Shown here piece by piece: positions 44,588-53,661 of a DNA stretch of 64,000 nucleotides. The notes beneath the pieces are model-generated. The model had not been told where the DNA came from. It did no database searches and saw only the letters and a list, made by a program, of their open reading frames with translations. Each line of letters begins with the position of its first letter. The first letter of the stretch is position 1. A program made the translations under genes and the position numbers. The stretch is from Hyphomicrobiales bacterium (GTDB lineage: Bacteria; Pseudomonadota; Alphaproteobacteria; Rhizobiales; Beijerinckiaceae), in the NCBI GenBank assembly GCA_027489955.1, contig JAIXYZ010000013.1, positions 248,001-312,000 on the forward strand. Reading direction: 5' to 3'.

Positions 44588-45997
44588 TTAAACGCGGGCC
44601 GGCTCCGCGTGGCCCACGATGCGGGTGATGTCCGGCAGTTCGATCCGGGTCAGCCGGTCGATCTCGTCGACGCAGCGATGGGCTTCGTCCACGGTCATGT
44701 CGCCGGGCACCCGGCAATGGTAGTTCACGACGAGCCCGCTCGGCGTCGCGCGCACCCGGACGCTGTGGACGTCGGTGACGGTGCCGCCGGCGCGGGCATG
44801 GCCGGCGATGGCCGTGGCGATGCGCGCCACGAGCGTCGCCTCCGCCTCGCGGCCTTCCAGCCTCGCGACCTCCAGCGGCTCCAGATGCGTCTCGACCTCG
44901 GTGCGGTGGCCGAACTCGTCGCGCAGCGCCCCCTCGAAATCGTCGGCCACCGCATGGGCGTTGCCCATGCTGGTCTGCCCGTCGATCTCGATGTCGGCGC
45001 TGATGGAGAGCCGCCCGCCGACGTTCTGGATGGTGATGTGATGCACCGCCAGCCGCCGCCGCGCGGCGATGAGCATGACCCGCTCCAGGATCGTCTCGTC
45101 ATCGAGCGCCACCGGCCGGGTCGTCACCGTCAGCCGCGCGTCCGGCGCCAGGCCCGCGATGGCCTCGGCGACGCGCTCCTTGATCGCCAGCACGTCCTCC
45201 TGCGGAAGCGTCCGCGACACCCCGATCGTCGCCTCGCCCAGGATCGCGCCGCCCGCCTGGCGCAGGCGCACCTCGTCGACGCTGACGACGCCCGAGGCCG
45301 ATGCGATGGCGGTGCGCGCCTGGTCCGCCATGCCCTTGGGCGCGGCGTCGAGCAGGGAGCCGACCGTGCGCCGCGCCAGCCGGAACCCTGCCACCGCGAT
45401 GAAGACCGAGACGCCGACCGCCACCAGCGCGTCAGCCTGGGGGAAGCCGTAGGCGGCCGCCCCCAGCGCCGCCAGGACGAGCACGGAATTGACGAGGTCT
45501 GACGAGAAATGCAGCGCGTCCGCCGCCAGGGCCTCGCTGTTCGTGGCCTTGGCCGTCCGCGTCAGCACCCACCAGCGCCACGCGTCCACCACGATGGCGA
45601 CGACGAGTACCGCCACGGCCCAGCGGTTCGGCGTCACCTCGCCTTCGCCCGTGGTCAGCCGGCGCAGGCCCTCGAAGGCCACCGCCCCCGACAGGATGAA
45701 CAGGAAGGCGGTCTCCACCAGCGCGGCCAGCGACTCGAACTTGCCGTGCCCGAAATGGTGCTCATCGTCGGCCGGCCTGTGCGCCGCGCGGATTGCCAGA
45801 AAGGTCAGCGTGGTGGCGACCACGTCCACCAGGCTGTGGGCGGCGTCGGAGATCAGCGCCAGCGAGCCCGTGGCATATCCCGCCGCGCCCTTGCCGATGG
45901 TGATCGCGATGCTCGCCAGGATGGAGACCAGCGCGACGCGCTCCTTGAGCGCGTGGGACGCGACCCTGTCGGCGGGGGAGGAGGGAGGCTGGCTCAT
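44588..45997 (-). CDS. Cation diffusion facilitator metal transporter with extended C-terminus
   Basis: 469 residues from ATG 45997 (MSQPPSSPADRV), longer than the usual ~300. The transmembrane part (about 20-215) has the CDF signatures SLALISDAAHSLVDVV, HHFGHGKFESLAAL and the HxxxD site ADALHFSSDLVNS. The C-terminus carries what look like three successive ferredoxin-like dimerisation domains instead of one. It exports divalent metal (Zn/Fe/Mn type) by proton antiport. The frame extends further upstream, but those residues are antisense to glyoxalase and non-native. Confidence 0.88.
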   Translation of the reverse strand: MSQPPSSPADRVASHALKERVALVSILASIAITIGKGAAGYATGSLALISDAAHSLVDVVATTLTFLAIRAAHRPADDEHHFGHGKFESLAALVETAFLFILSGAVAFEGLRRLTTGEGEVTPNRWAVAVLVVAIVVDAWRWWVLTRTAKATNSEALAADALHFSSDLVNSVLVLAALGAAAYGFPQADALVAVGVSVFIAVAGFRLARRTVGSLLDAAPKGMADQARTAIASASGVVSVDEVRLRQAGGAILGEATIGVSRTLPQEDVLAIKERVAEAIAGLAPDARLTVTTRPVALDDETILERVMLIAARRRLAVHHITIQNVGGRLSISADIEIDGQTSMGNAHAVADDFEGALRDEFGHRTEVETHLEPLEVARLEGREAEATLVARIATAIAGHARAGGTVTDVHSVRVRATPSGLVVNYHCRVPGDMTVDEAHRCVDEIDRLTRIELPDITRIVGHAEPARV

Positions 45998-46014
45998 GGC
46001 TTGGCGAGGTGCGG

Positions 46015-46043
46015 TTGACACGGCGCAGGGGGAGCACGATGTC
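46015..46043 (+). promoter_or_regulatory. Possible glyoxalase promoter
   Basis: TTGACA at 46015-46020 is a consensus -35 in the divergent gap before gloA. The matching -10 at 17 bases is weak (GATGTC). Confidence 0.3.
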
Positions 46044-46069
46044 AGCCCCGGATCAAGCGGAGACCCCCG

Positions 46070-46516
46070 ATGGCGATGGAATATCTGCACACGATGGTGC
46101 GTGTGGGCGACCTCGATGCGGCCCTGGACTTCTACTGCAGGAAGTTCGGCCTGGTCGAAACCCGCCGGATCGAGAACGAGAAGGGCCGCTTCACGCTTGT
46201 CTTCCTGGCCGCGCCGGGGGATGAGCAGTCGGCCCGCGAGTCCAAGGCGCCGCTGCTCGAGCTGACCTATAACTGGGACGAGCACGAGTATCAGGGCGGC
46301 CGCAATTTCGGCCATCTCGCCTATCGCGTGGACGACATCTACGAGACCTGCGACCGGCTGATGAAACAGGGCGTGACGATCAACCGCCCGCCCCGCGACG
46401 GCTACATGGCCTTCATCCGCTCGCCCGATGGCATCTCCATCGAGCTCCTGCAGCGCGGGGAGCCGAGGGCGCCGGCCGAACCCTGGGCGTCCATGCCCAA
46501 TACCGGCACCTGGTGA
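46070..46516 (+). CDS. gloA: Glyoxalase I (lactoylglutathione lyase)
   Basis: 148 residues. Metal ligands sit at the expected places: His7 (YLHTMV), Glu64 (LLELTYNW), His82 (FGHLAYRV) and Glu125 (ISIELLQ). The glutathione-site motif NWDEHEY is present. It converts the methylglyoxal-glutathione hemithioacetal to S-lactoylglutathione. Ligand spacing and NFGHLAYRV fit the nickel-type bacterial class. It stands alone between the divergent CDF gene and the convergent lipoprotein gene. Confidence 0.94.
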   Translation: MAMEYLHTMVRVGDLDAALDFYCRKFGLVETRRIENEKGRFTLVFLAAPGDEQSARESKAPLLELTYNWDEHEYQGGRNFGHLAYRVDDIYETCDRLMKQGVTINRPPRDGYMAFIRSPDGISIELLQRGEPRAPAEPWASMPNTGTW

Positions 46517-46726
46517 TCAGTCGGCGGCGAACGGGTCGTTCTCGGGCGTGATCAGCGGCTCGGTGCGCGGCCGGTCGTATTCGATCGGCGCCATCGGCGC
46601 AGGCGGTCGCTCGATCGTCCCGGTGACGATGGGGCGGCGCTTGGCGGTGGGCGCGCAGGCCGCGACCGCGGCGATCAGGATGGCGCAGGCGAGAAGCTGG
46701 GCAGGGTGACGCAACTGGCAACGCAT
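46517..46726 (-). CDS. Small lipoprotein
   Basis: 69 residues. The signal sequence has a lipobox AVAAC around residue 24, then a short Pro-rich mature chain (RPIVTGTIERPPAPMAP) with no recognised domain. It abuts the glyoxalase stop directly and is convergent with it. It is probably outer-membrane anchored; function unknown. Confidence 0.7.
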   Translation of the reverse strand: MRCQLRHPAQLLACAILIAAVAACAPTAKRRPIVTGTIERPPAPMAPIEYDRPRTEPLITPENDPFAAD

Positions 46727-46800
46727 GGGTCCGGTTCCGGCTCGATCGGCTCGCGACCCGTCGGCCGGAGCGGTTTCCCCTCATCTCGCCTGCCCTTGAG

Positions 46801-46816
46801 TCAACGGAGCCTTAAC
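46801..46816 (+). promoter_or_regulatory. CtrA-like site (weak)
   Basis: TCAA-N7-TTAAC matches the CtrA consensus TTAA-N7-TTAAC at 8 of 9 positions, about 90 bases before the sugar kinase. The right half is also part of the hairpin GCCTTA/TAAGGC. Low confidence. Confidence 0.22.
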
Positions 46817-46906
46817 GCCGTGTAAGGCCGAAGCGGATTAGCGTGCCGGCGCCGGGACCTTCCGAAGTCCCGCCCGCTTCGTCCGCCGCCTTCACAGAAG
46901 AGCGCC

Positions 46907-47803
46907 ATGGCCCGTGTCCTCTGCATCGGCATCGCCGTCCTCGACTACGTCTATGCCGTCGACGATCTGCCGCGCACCGCCGAGAAGTTCCGCGCCAAGG
47001 CCATGACGGCCGTGGGCGGAGGCTCCGCCGCGAACGCCGCCGTTGCGGTGGCTCGTCTCGGCGGGGAGGCGGTGCTGGCGGCGCGTCTGGGCGAGGACGC
47101 CGTCGGCCAGGAGATCGTGTCGGGTCTGGAGGCCGAGAAGGTCAGCTGCGCGCTGGTGCGCACCTTCGCCCATGTGCGCTCGCCGCAATCGTCCGTCTTC
47201 GTCGATGCGCGCGGCGAGCGGATGTCGGTGTCCTACGTGGATTCCGGCCTGCCGCCCTCGCCGGAATGGCTGCCCCTGTCGATACCGCGGGGCGTCGATG
47301 CCGTTCTGGGCGACACGCGCTGGGAGGAGGGCGCGGCGCACATGTTCGAGCTCGCCCGCCGCATCGGCGCGCCCAGCGTCTTCGATGCCGACCGGGCGCC
47401 CACCCATCCCGACGTCCTGAAGACCGCGACCCACGTGGCCTTCGGCGCCCAGGGCCTGCGCGACATGACCGGCCATGCCGACCCCGTGGAGGGGCTCAAG
47501 GCCGTGCGCGGCCAGGTGGCCGGCTGGCTCGCGGTGACGGTCGGGCCCGAAGGCGTGCTCTATTACGAAGGCGACCGCGTCGTTCACGCCCCGGGATTCA
47601 AGGTCAAGGCGGTGGACACGCTCGCGGCCGGCGACGTATGGCACGGCGCGTTCGCCCTGGCGCTCGCCCAGCAATGGGTGGAGCGGGAGGCCGTGCAGTT
47701 CGCCTCCGCCGTGGCCGCGCTCAAATGCACGCGCTTCGGCGGGCGCGACGGCATCCCCACCCGCGCCGACGTGGACGCTTTCCTGAAGGAGCAGGCGCGG
47801 TAG
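46907..47803 (+). CDS. PfkB-family carbohydrate kinase
   Basis: 298 residues of the ribokinase/PfkB family. N-terminal substrate Gly motif VGGGSAANAAVAVARLGG (37-54) and C-terminal DTLAAGDVWHGAF with catalytic Asp243. The sequence is close to kinases annotated as sulfofructose or generic sugar kinases, but substrate cannot be read from the motifs. It is followed 28 bases later by a malate/sulfolactate-type dehydrogenase, probably co-transcribed. Confidence 0.88.
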   Translation: MARVLCIGIAVLDYVYAVDDLPRTAEKFRAKAMTAVGGGSAANAAVAVARLGGEAVLAARLGEDAVGQEIVSGLEAEKVSCALVRTFAHVRSPQSSVFVDARGERMSVSYVDSGLPPSPEWLPLSIPRGVDAVLGDTRWEEGAAHMFELARRIGAPSVFDADRAPTHPDVLKTATHVAFGAQGLRDMTGHADPVEGLKAVRGQVAGWLAVTVGPEGVLYYEGDRVVHAPGFKVKAVDTLAAGDVWHGAFALALAQQWVEREAVQFASAVAALKCTRFGGRDGIPTRADVDAFLKEQAR

Positions 47804-47831
47804 CGCCGGTTGCCGCATACGGGACATCGCC

Positions 47832-48830
47832 ATGCGCCTCAGCCTTGCCGACGCGATCGACTGGACCGCGGCCATCTTCGTCGCCGAAGGCTGCCGCCCG
47901 GCCGCCGCTCAGGCGGTCGCCCGCGCGCTGGTGGCGGCGGAGGCGGACGGGCTCAAGGGCCACGGCCTGTCCCGCATCCCCACCTATCTGGCGATGCTGC
48001 GCACGGGCAAGGTGGACGGCCGGGCCGAGCCGAGGGCGCAGCAAGCCGCGCCGGCCGCGCTCCTGGTCGACGCCGCCAACGGCTACGCCTATCCCGCCAT
48101 CGACCTGGCGGTCGAGCGCCTGCCGGCCATGGCCCGGCGTTCGGGCATCGCGGCCGCGGCGATCCGGCGCAGCAACCATTGCGGCGCTGCCGGCCACCAC
48201 GTGGAGCGGCTGGCGGGCGAGGGCCTCGTCGCCCTGTTCTTCGCCAACGCGCCCGCGTCCATCGCGCCCTGGGGCGGCACGATCCCCGTCTTCGGCACCA
48301 ATCCCATCGCATTCGCCGCGCCGCTCGCCGGGCGCGAGCCGGTCGTGGTCGACCTGTCCGTGTCCCGGGTCGCCCGCGGCAACATCCTGTCCGCGCGGCA
48401 GAAGGGCGAGCCGATCCCCGAGGGCTGGGCGCTGGATCGGGAAGGCCGCCCGACGCAGGATGCGGAAGCCGCGCTCGCCGGAACGATGCTGCCCATGGGG
48501 GACGCCAAGGGCGCGGCGCTCGCCTTCATGGTGGAGACCCTGGCCGCCTGCCTCGTCGGCGCCTCGCTCTCCATTGACGCCTCCTCGCTCTTCGACGGGG
48601 AGGGCCCGCCGCCCGGCATCGGCCAGTTCATGATCGCCATCGACCCCGCCGCGTTCGGCGGCGGCGCCTTCGGCGACCGGATGGCGCGGCTTGCGACGGC
48701 CGTGGAAGGCCAGGACGGCGCGCGCCTGCCGGGCTCCCGGCGCACCGCCCTGCGGGCGAAGGCGGCCGCAGAAGGAATCGCGATCCCCGAGGACGTGCGC
48801 CGCTTCGCCGCCCCGGCGCGACCGGGCTAG
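47832..48830 (+). CDS. Malate/L-lactate/sulfolactate dehydrogenase family oxidoreductase
   Basis: 332 residues of the LDH2/MDH2 (PF02615) family, NAD(P)-dependent 2-hydroxyacid dehydrogenases unrelated to classical LDH. Hallmarks are ADGLKGHGLSRIPTYL, the catalytic SNHCGAAGHHVERLA and the NPIAFAAP segment. Family substrates include malate, sulfolactate, ureidoglycolate and delta1-piperideine-2-carboxylate. The next genes degrade purines, so an ureidoglycolate-type role is possible, but the sugar kinase upstream argues otherwise. Substrate left open. Confidence 0.87.
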   Translation: MRLSLADAIDWTAAIFVAEGCRPAAAQAVARALVAAEADGLKGHGLSRIPTYLAMLRTGKVDGRAEPRAQQAAPAALLVDAANGYAYPAIDLAVERLPAMARRSGIAAAAIRRSNHCGAAGHHVERLAGEGLVALFFANAPASIAPWGGTIPVFGTNPIAFAAPLAGREPVVVDLSVSRVARGNILSARQKGEPIPEGWALDREGRPTQDAEAALAGTMLPMGDAKGAALAFMVETLAACLVGASLSIDASSLFDGEGPPPGIGQFMIAIDPAAFGGGAFGDRMARLATAVEGQDGARLPGSRRTALRAKAAAEGIAIPEDVRRFAAPARPG

Positions 48831-48905
48831 GGGAACGGACCGCCTCATTCCGGATAGGCCCCCGCGCCCATTGGCGGGGCGGCCGCGCTGGTGCATCCTT
48901 CCTCC

Positions 48906-50414
48906 ATGCGCGATGTCATCCGCTTCGTCCGGCGCGGCCAGGTGGTCGAGGTGTCGGACTTCCATCCCCGCACCACCCTGCTCGACTGGCTGCGCCTGAC
49001 CGATCGCGCCACCGGCACGAAGGAAGGCTGCGCCGAGGGCGATTGCGGCGCGTGCACCATCGTGCTGCGCCGGCTGCGCAATGGCGCGCCGGTCGTTGAG
49101 CCGGTCAATTCCTGCATCCTGTTCCTCGGCCAGGCGGACGGCGCGGAAATCCTGACCGTCGAGGACCTTGGCGACCCGGATGGACGGCCGGCCGGAGCCT
49201 CGGGCGAGGGTCTGCATCCCGTGCAGCGGGCGATGGTGGACATGCACGGCTCGCAATGCGGCTTCTGCACGCCCGGCATCGTCATGAGCCTGTTCGCCCT
49301 GCACGAGACGGCCCCTGGCCCGGTCGACCGCCGGGCCATCGACGATGCGCTCGCCGGCAATCTCTGCCGCTGCACCGGCTATCGCCCCATTGCGGATGCG
49401 GCCGCGCGTGCCTGCGGCCCGGAGCGCGCGCCCCCGCGGCCGCTTCCCACGTTTCCCGAGGCCGATCCCGAGCGGGACGTGTTCGTGGGCAGCGACGAGA
49501 CCTTCTTCGCCGCTCCCGCGTCGGAAGCGTCCCTCGCGGCCCTCTACGCCCGTCATCCCGACGCCGTGCTGGTGTCCGGCGCGACCGATGTCGGGCTCTG
49601 GGCGACCAAGGCCCTGCGCGACCTTCCAAAGATCATCTGGCTCGGCCGCGTCGCCGGGCTCGACGCGGTGGAGGACGACGGCGCGACGCTGACGCTCGGC
49701 GCGACGCTGACCCATGCGCGCGCCCTGCCGCTCCTCGCTGGCCTCGACCCCGATATCGGCGAGCTCCTGCGGCGCTTCGGCTCCGTCCAGGTCCGCGCCT
49801 CCGGCACGGTGGGCGGCAACATCGCCAACGGCTCGCCCATCGGCGATCTGGCGCCGGTCATGATCGCGCTCGGCGCCGAGGTCGAGCTGCGCCGCGGCGA
49901 CGAGGTCCGCCGCGTGCCGATGGAGGACTTCTTCATCGCCTACCGCAAGCAGGACCGCCGTCCGTCGGAATTCGTCCGGGCGGTTCGCGTCCGCAGGCCG
50001 GGCCGCGACGCGGCGTTCCGCTGCTTCAAGGTGTCAAAGCGCTTCGACGAGGACATCTCCGCCGTCATGGGCGCATTCCATTTCGTGCTCGGGGAGGCGG
50101 GTGGAGAGCGCGTCATCCGCTCCGCGCGCATCGCCTATGGCGGCATGGCGGGCATCCCCAAACGCGCGGCCCTCGCGGAGGCGGCCCTCGCCGGTGCGCC
50201 GCTCTCGTCGCGCAAGGCGTGGGACCTGGCGCTGGATGCCATCGCCGGGGACTTCTCGCCCATGAGCGACCAGCGGGCCAACGCCGCCTACCGCGGCCAT
50301 GTCGCCCGCAACCTTCTGCTCAAGGCGCTGACCGAGGTCGCCGGCGCCTCGACGGACCGGACGCGCATCGTCGGTCGTCGCCCGCCGGAGCTGGAGGCCG
50401 CCCATGGCCGCTGA
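48906..50414 (+). CDS. xdhA: Xanthine dehydrogenase small subunit
   Basis: 502 residues from ATG 48906 (MRDVIRFV); an ATG five codons earlier is possible. N-terminal plant-type 2Fe-2S domain with Cys42, Cys47 and Cys50 (GCAEGDCGAC), then the second 2Fe-2S domain (CGFCTPGIVMSL and NLCRCTGYRPI). The FAD domain (GNIANGSPIGDLAPVMIALG) and CO dehydrogenase flavoprotein C-terminal domain follow. It passes electrons from the molybdenum subunit to NAD. It overlaps xdhB by 11 bases. Confidence 0.95.
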   Translation: MRDVIRFVRRGQVVEVSDFHPRTTLLDWLRLTDRATGTKEGCAEGDCGACTIVLRRLRNGAPVVEPVNSCILFLGQADGAEILTVEDLGDPDGRPAGASGEGLHPVQRAMVDMHGSQCGFCTPGIVMSLFALHETAPGPVDRRAIDDALAGNLCRCTGYRPIADAAARACGPERAPPRPLPTFPEADPERDVFVGSDETFFAAPASEASLAALYARHPDAVLVSGATDVGLWATKALRDLPKIIWLGRVAGLDAVEDDGATLTLGATLTHARALPLLAGLDPDIGELLRRFGSVQVRASGTVGGNIANGSPIGDLAPVMIALGAEVELRRGDEVRRVPMEDFFIAYRKQDRRPSEFVRAVRVRRPGRDAAFRCFKVSKRFDEDISAVMGAFHFVLGEAGGERVIRSARIAYGGMAGIPKRAALAEAALAGAPLSSRKAWDLALDAIAGDFSPMSDQRANAAYRGHVARNLLLKALTEVAGASTDRTRIVGRRPPELEAAHGR

Positions 50415-52791
50415 CCTGCAAGGCGACGGCCTCACCCGCGCGGAAGGATCGGGGCGCCCGCCCCATCCGGTCGATCGCGGCGCCGTGCCCCGCGGCGGCG
50501 ACGGCCCGGTTCACGTCCACCGCGCCTATCCCCACGACAGCGCCCATCTCCACGTGCAGGGGGCGGCCTCCTATCTCGACGACCTCTTGGAACCGGAGGG
50601 CACGCTGCACCTGGCCGTCGGCATGAGCCCGGCCGCCCGCGGCCGCATCGCCGCGATGGACCTTGCGCCCGTCAGGGCCGCGCCGGGGGTCGTGCGGGTC
50701 GTGACCGCCGGCGACATTCCGGGCCGGAACGACATTTCGCCCGCGCTCGGCGACGAGACGCTGCTGGCCGACACCCATGTCGCGTTCCATGGCCAGGCCA
50801 TGTTCCTGGTGGCCGCGACGACGCGGGATGCCGCGCGGCGTGCCGCCCGGCTGGGCCGCATCGAGATCGAGGCGCAGGAGCCGTCGGTCACCGTCGAGGA
50901 TGCCGAGCGGCGCGACGAGCGCGTCCTGCCGGACTACGCCTTCGGCCGAGGGGACGTCGCCACCGCGCTGAAGGCCGCGCCCCGGATGCTGGAGGGGCGC
51001 CTGCGCATCGGCGGTCAGGAGCATTTCTACCTGGAGGGCCAGGCGGCGCTGGCCATTCCCGGCGAGGACGGCGCCATCCTCGTCCATTCCTCGACGCAGC
51101 ATCCCACAGAGGTCCAGCACGTCGTCGCGCGGATCCTGAACGTGCCCGACGCACTGGTGACCTGCGAGGTCCGGCGCATGGGCGGGGCGTTCGGCGGAAA
51201 GGAAAGCCAGGCGACGCAATGGGCGGCGCTGGCGGCCCTCGCGGCCCGCGTCACCGGCCGTCCGTGCAAGCTGCGACTGGATCGGGACGACGACTTCGCG
51301 CTCACCGGCAAGCGCCACGATTTCCGCGTCGATTACCGGCTGGGCTTCGACGCGGACGGCCGCGTGTCGGCCTACGACGTGGATTTCCTCGCCTGCTGCG
51401 GCCATTCCGCCGATCTCAGCCAGGGCGTGGTCGACCGCACCATGTTCCACGCGGACAACGCGTATTTCCTTCCCGCCGCGCGGGTCGCCTCGCGCCGCCT
51501 GAAGACCAACACGGTATCGAATACGGCCTTCAGGGGCTTCGGCGGCCCGCAGGGCATGCTCGCCATCGAGAAGGCGATGGACGATGTCGCGCGCCTCACG
51601 GGCCGCGACCCGCTCGACGTCCGCCTCGCCAACCTCTATGCGCCCGGCCGCGACGAGACGCCCTTCGGCATGAAGGTCGAGGAGACCGATACGCTCCGCG
51701 CGATCATGGAAGGGCTGGAGCGGTCGTCCGGCTACCGGGAGCGGCGCGCGCAGGTGGATGCCTTCAACGCCGGCGGGGGCTGGCTGCGCCGGGGCCTTGC
51801 CCTGACGCCCGTGAAGTTCGGCATCTCCTTCACGCTGACCCACCTCAACCAGGCCGGCGCGCTGGTCCACGTCTATACCGACGGTTCGGTGCAGCTGAAC
51901 CACGGCGGGACCGAGATGGGGCAGGGGCTGTACCGTAAGGTCGCCCAGGTCGTGGCCGAGGAGTTCGGTATCGGGCTGGAGCGGGTGCGCATCACCGCGA
52001 CCACCACCGACAAGGTTCCCAACACCTCGCCGACGGCCGCCTCCGCCGGGTCGGACCTGAACGGCATGGCCGCGAAGGTCGCGGCTTCCACCATCAGGGC
52101 GCGCATGGCCGGCATCGCGGCGGCCCTGTGGGGTGTGGACGAGGAGGCGGTCCGATTCCGGGACGGCATGGTGGCGGCGGGTGCGGAATCGATGACCTTT
52201 GCCGACCTCGCCAGGGCCTGCCACCAGCAGCGCGTGCACCTGTCGGCCACCGGTTTCTATCGCACGCCCAACATCACCTGGGACCGGGCCAGCGCGACCG
52301 GCAGGCCGTTCTTCTATTTCGCCTACGGAGCGGCCTGCGCCGAGGTCCTCGTGGACACGCTGACCGGCGAGAACCGCGTGACCCGCGTGGATATCCTCCA
52401 CGATGTGGGCGCCTCGCTGAACCCGGCCATCGACATCGGGCAGATCGAGGGCGGCTTCGTCCAGGGCATGGGCTGGCTGACCACGGAGGAACTCGTCTAC
52501 GCGCCGGACGGGCGGCTGCTGACGCATGCCCCGGCGACCTACAAGATCCCGGTCTCGTCCGACGTGCCGGCGGATTTCCGCGTCGAGCTGTTTCCCAACA
52601 GCGCCCGGCAGGACACGATCTACCGCTCCAAGGCCGTGGGCGAGCCGCCCGTCATGCTCGCCAACAGCGTCTTCTGTGCGATCGCCGACGCGCTGGCATC
52701 GCTCGATCCGGGCAGGCCGGTGCCGCTGGATGCGCCCGCGACGCCCGAAGCGATCCTCAACGCAGCCCTCGCGCTCGGAGGCGGGCGATGA
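50404..52791 (+). CDS. xdhB: Xanthine dehydrogenase molybdopterin-binding subunit
   Basis: 795 residues. Molybdopterin-contacting motifs GGAFGGKESQ, FRGFGGPQGM and GTEMGQGLYRKV are present, and the catalytic Glu lies in AVGEPPVMLA near residue 745. It hydroxylates hypoxanthine and xanthine to urate. The N-terminal ~40 residues are a loosely conserved leader. It overlaps xdhC by ATGA. Confidence 0.95.
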   Translation: MAADLQGDGLTRAEGSGRPPHPVDRGAVPRGGDGPVHVHRAYPHDSAHLHVQGAASYLDDLLEPEGTLHLAVGMSPAARGRIAAMDLAPVRAAPGVVRVVTAGDIPGRNDISPALGDETLLADTHVAFHGQAMFLVAATTRDAARRAARLGRIEIEAQEPSVTVEDAERRDERVLPDYAFGRGDVATALKAAPRMLEGRLRIGGQEHFYLEGQAALAIPGEDGAILVHSSTQHPTEVQHVVARILNVPDALVTCEVRRMGGAFGGKESQATQWAALAALAARVTGRPCKLRLDRDDDFALTGKRHDFRVDYRLGFDADGRVSAYDVDFLACCGHSADLSQGVVDRTMFHADNAYFLPAARVASRRLKTNTVSNTAFRGFGGPQGMLAIEKAMDDVARLTGRDPLDVRLANLYAPGRDETPFGMKVEETDTLRAIMEGLERSSGYRERRAQVDAFNAGGGWLRRGLALTPVKFGISFTLTHLNQAGALVHVYTDGSVQLNHGGTEMGQGLYRKVAQVVAEEFGIGLERVRITATTTDKVPNTSPTAASAGSDLNGMAAKVAASTIRARMAGIAAALWGVDEEAVRFRDGMVAAGAESMTFADLARACHQQRVHLSATGFYRTPNITWDRASATGRPFFYFAYGAACAEVLVDTLTGENRVTRVDILHDVGASLNPAIDIGQIEGGFVQGMGWLTTEELVYAPDGRLLTHAPATYKIPVSSDVPADFRVELFPNSARQDTIYRSKAVGEPPVMLANSVFCAIADALASLDPGRPVPLDAPATPEAILNAALALGGGR

Positions 52792-53648
52792 TGAACGCGG
52801 CAGACCGGCTCTCCGCCATCGTGGCGGGCCAGGGTGCCTGCGCGCTGGTCACGATCGTCGCGACGAAGGGCTCCGTCCCGCGCGATGCCGGCGCCCGCAT
52901 GATCGTGCGCCGCGACGGCGGCTTCCACGGCACGATCGGTGGAGGGCGGCTGGAATGGGACGCCCTGGCAGAGGCGCGGCGCATGCTGGAGGAAGGACGC
53001 GAGTCTCCCCTGCGCCTGGAGCGCGTCCTCGGCCCCGATCTCGGCCAGTGCTGCGGCGGCGTCGTCAGCCTGCGCATCGAGCGGGTGGACGCAAGCTCCC
53101 TGAACGCCGTGACCGCGCGCATGCGCGAGGAGGATCGCGGCGAGGAGGTTCCCGTCGCGCTGTTCGGTGCGGGCCATGTGGGCCGGGCGCTGGCGCTGGC
53201 GCTGGCGCCGCTGCCCTTCCGGGTGCGCTGGGCGGATGCCCGCCCCGATGCCTTCCCCGACCATGTGCCCGGCAATGCGCAGATGCGCGGCGGCGATCCC
53301 GTCATGGAAGTCGCCGCGGCGGAGAACGGCAGCCTCCTGGTCGTGGTCACCCATGATCACGCCCTCGACCTTGCCATCGTCGACGCGGCGCTGTCGCGCG
53401 GCTGCTTTCCCTATGTCGGCCTGATCGGCAGCGCGACGAAGCGCGCGCGGTTCGTCCGCCGCCTGGCAGAGGCGGGCCTCACCGGCGCTGCCCTCGCGCC
53501 GCTCGTCTGTCCCATCGGGGTGCCCGGGATCGCCGGCAAGGAGCCGGCCGTCATCGCCGCCGGCATCGCCGCCCAGCTTCTGCTGGAGCGCGGCCGCGTC
53601 CGTGCGGCGGCCCCGATCCGTGAAACCCGTTCCGAAGCCGTCGCCTGA
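52788..53648 (+). CDS. xdhC: Xanthine dehydrogenase accessory protein XdhC
   Basis: 286 residues from ATG 52788 (a second ATG follows directly). The N-terminal XdhC/CoxI domain has ATKGSVPRDAGARMIVRRDG and GTIGGGRLEWDAL; Cys-Cys in GQCCGGVV is typical. The C-terminal Rossmann domain shows ALFGAGHVGRALA and YVGLIGSATKR. It inserts sulfurated molybdenum cofactor into XdhB. Confidence 0.95.
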   Translation: MMNAADRLSAIVAGQGACALVTIVATKGSVPRDAGARMIVRRDGGFHGTIGGGRLEWDALAEARRMLEEGRESPLRLERVLGPDLGQCCGGVVSLRIERVDASSLNAVTARMREEDRGEEVPVALFGAGHVGRALALALAPLPFRVRWADARPDAFPDHVPGNAQMRGGDPVMEVAAAENGSLLVVVTHDHALDLAIVDAALSRGCFPYVGLIGSATKRARFVRRLAEAGLTGAALAPLVCPIGVPGIAGKEPAVIAAGIAAQLLLERGRVRAAAPIRETRSEAVA

Positions 53649-53661
53649 CCGGAGATTTGCG

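Noticed and set aside
45998-46315. N-terminal extension of the CDF transporter frame
   Set aside because: The extra 106 codons are antisense to the glyoxalase gene and its promoter; ATG 45997 starts the family-like sequence.
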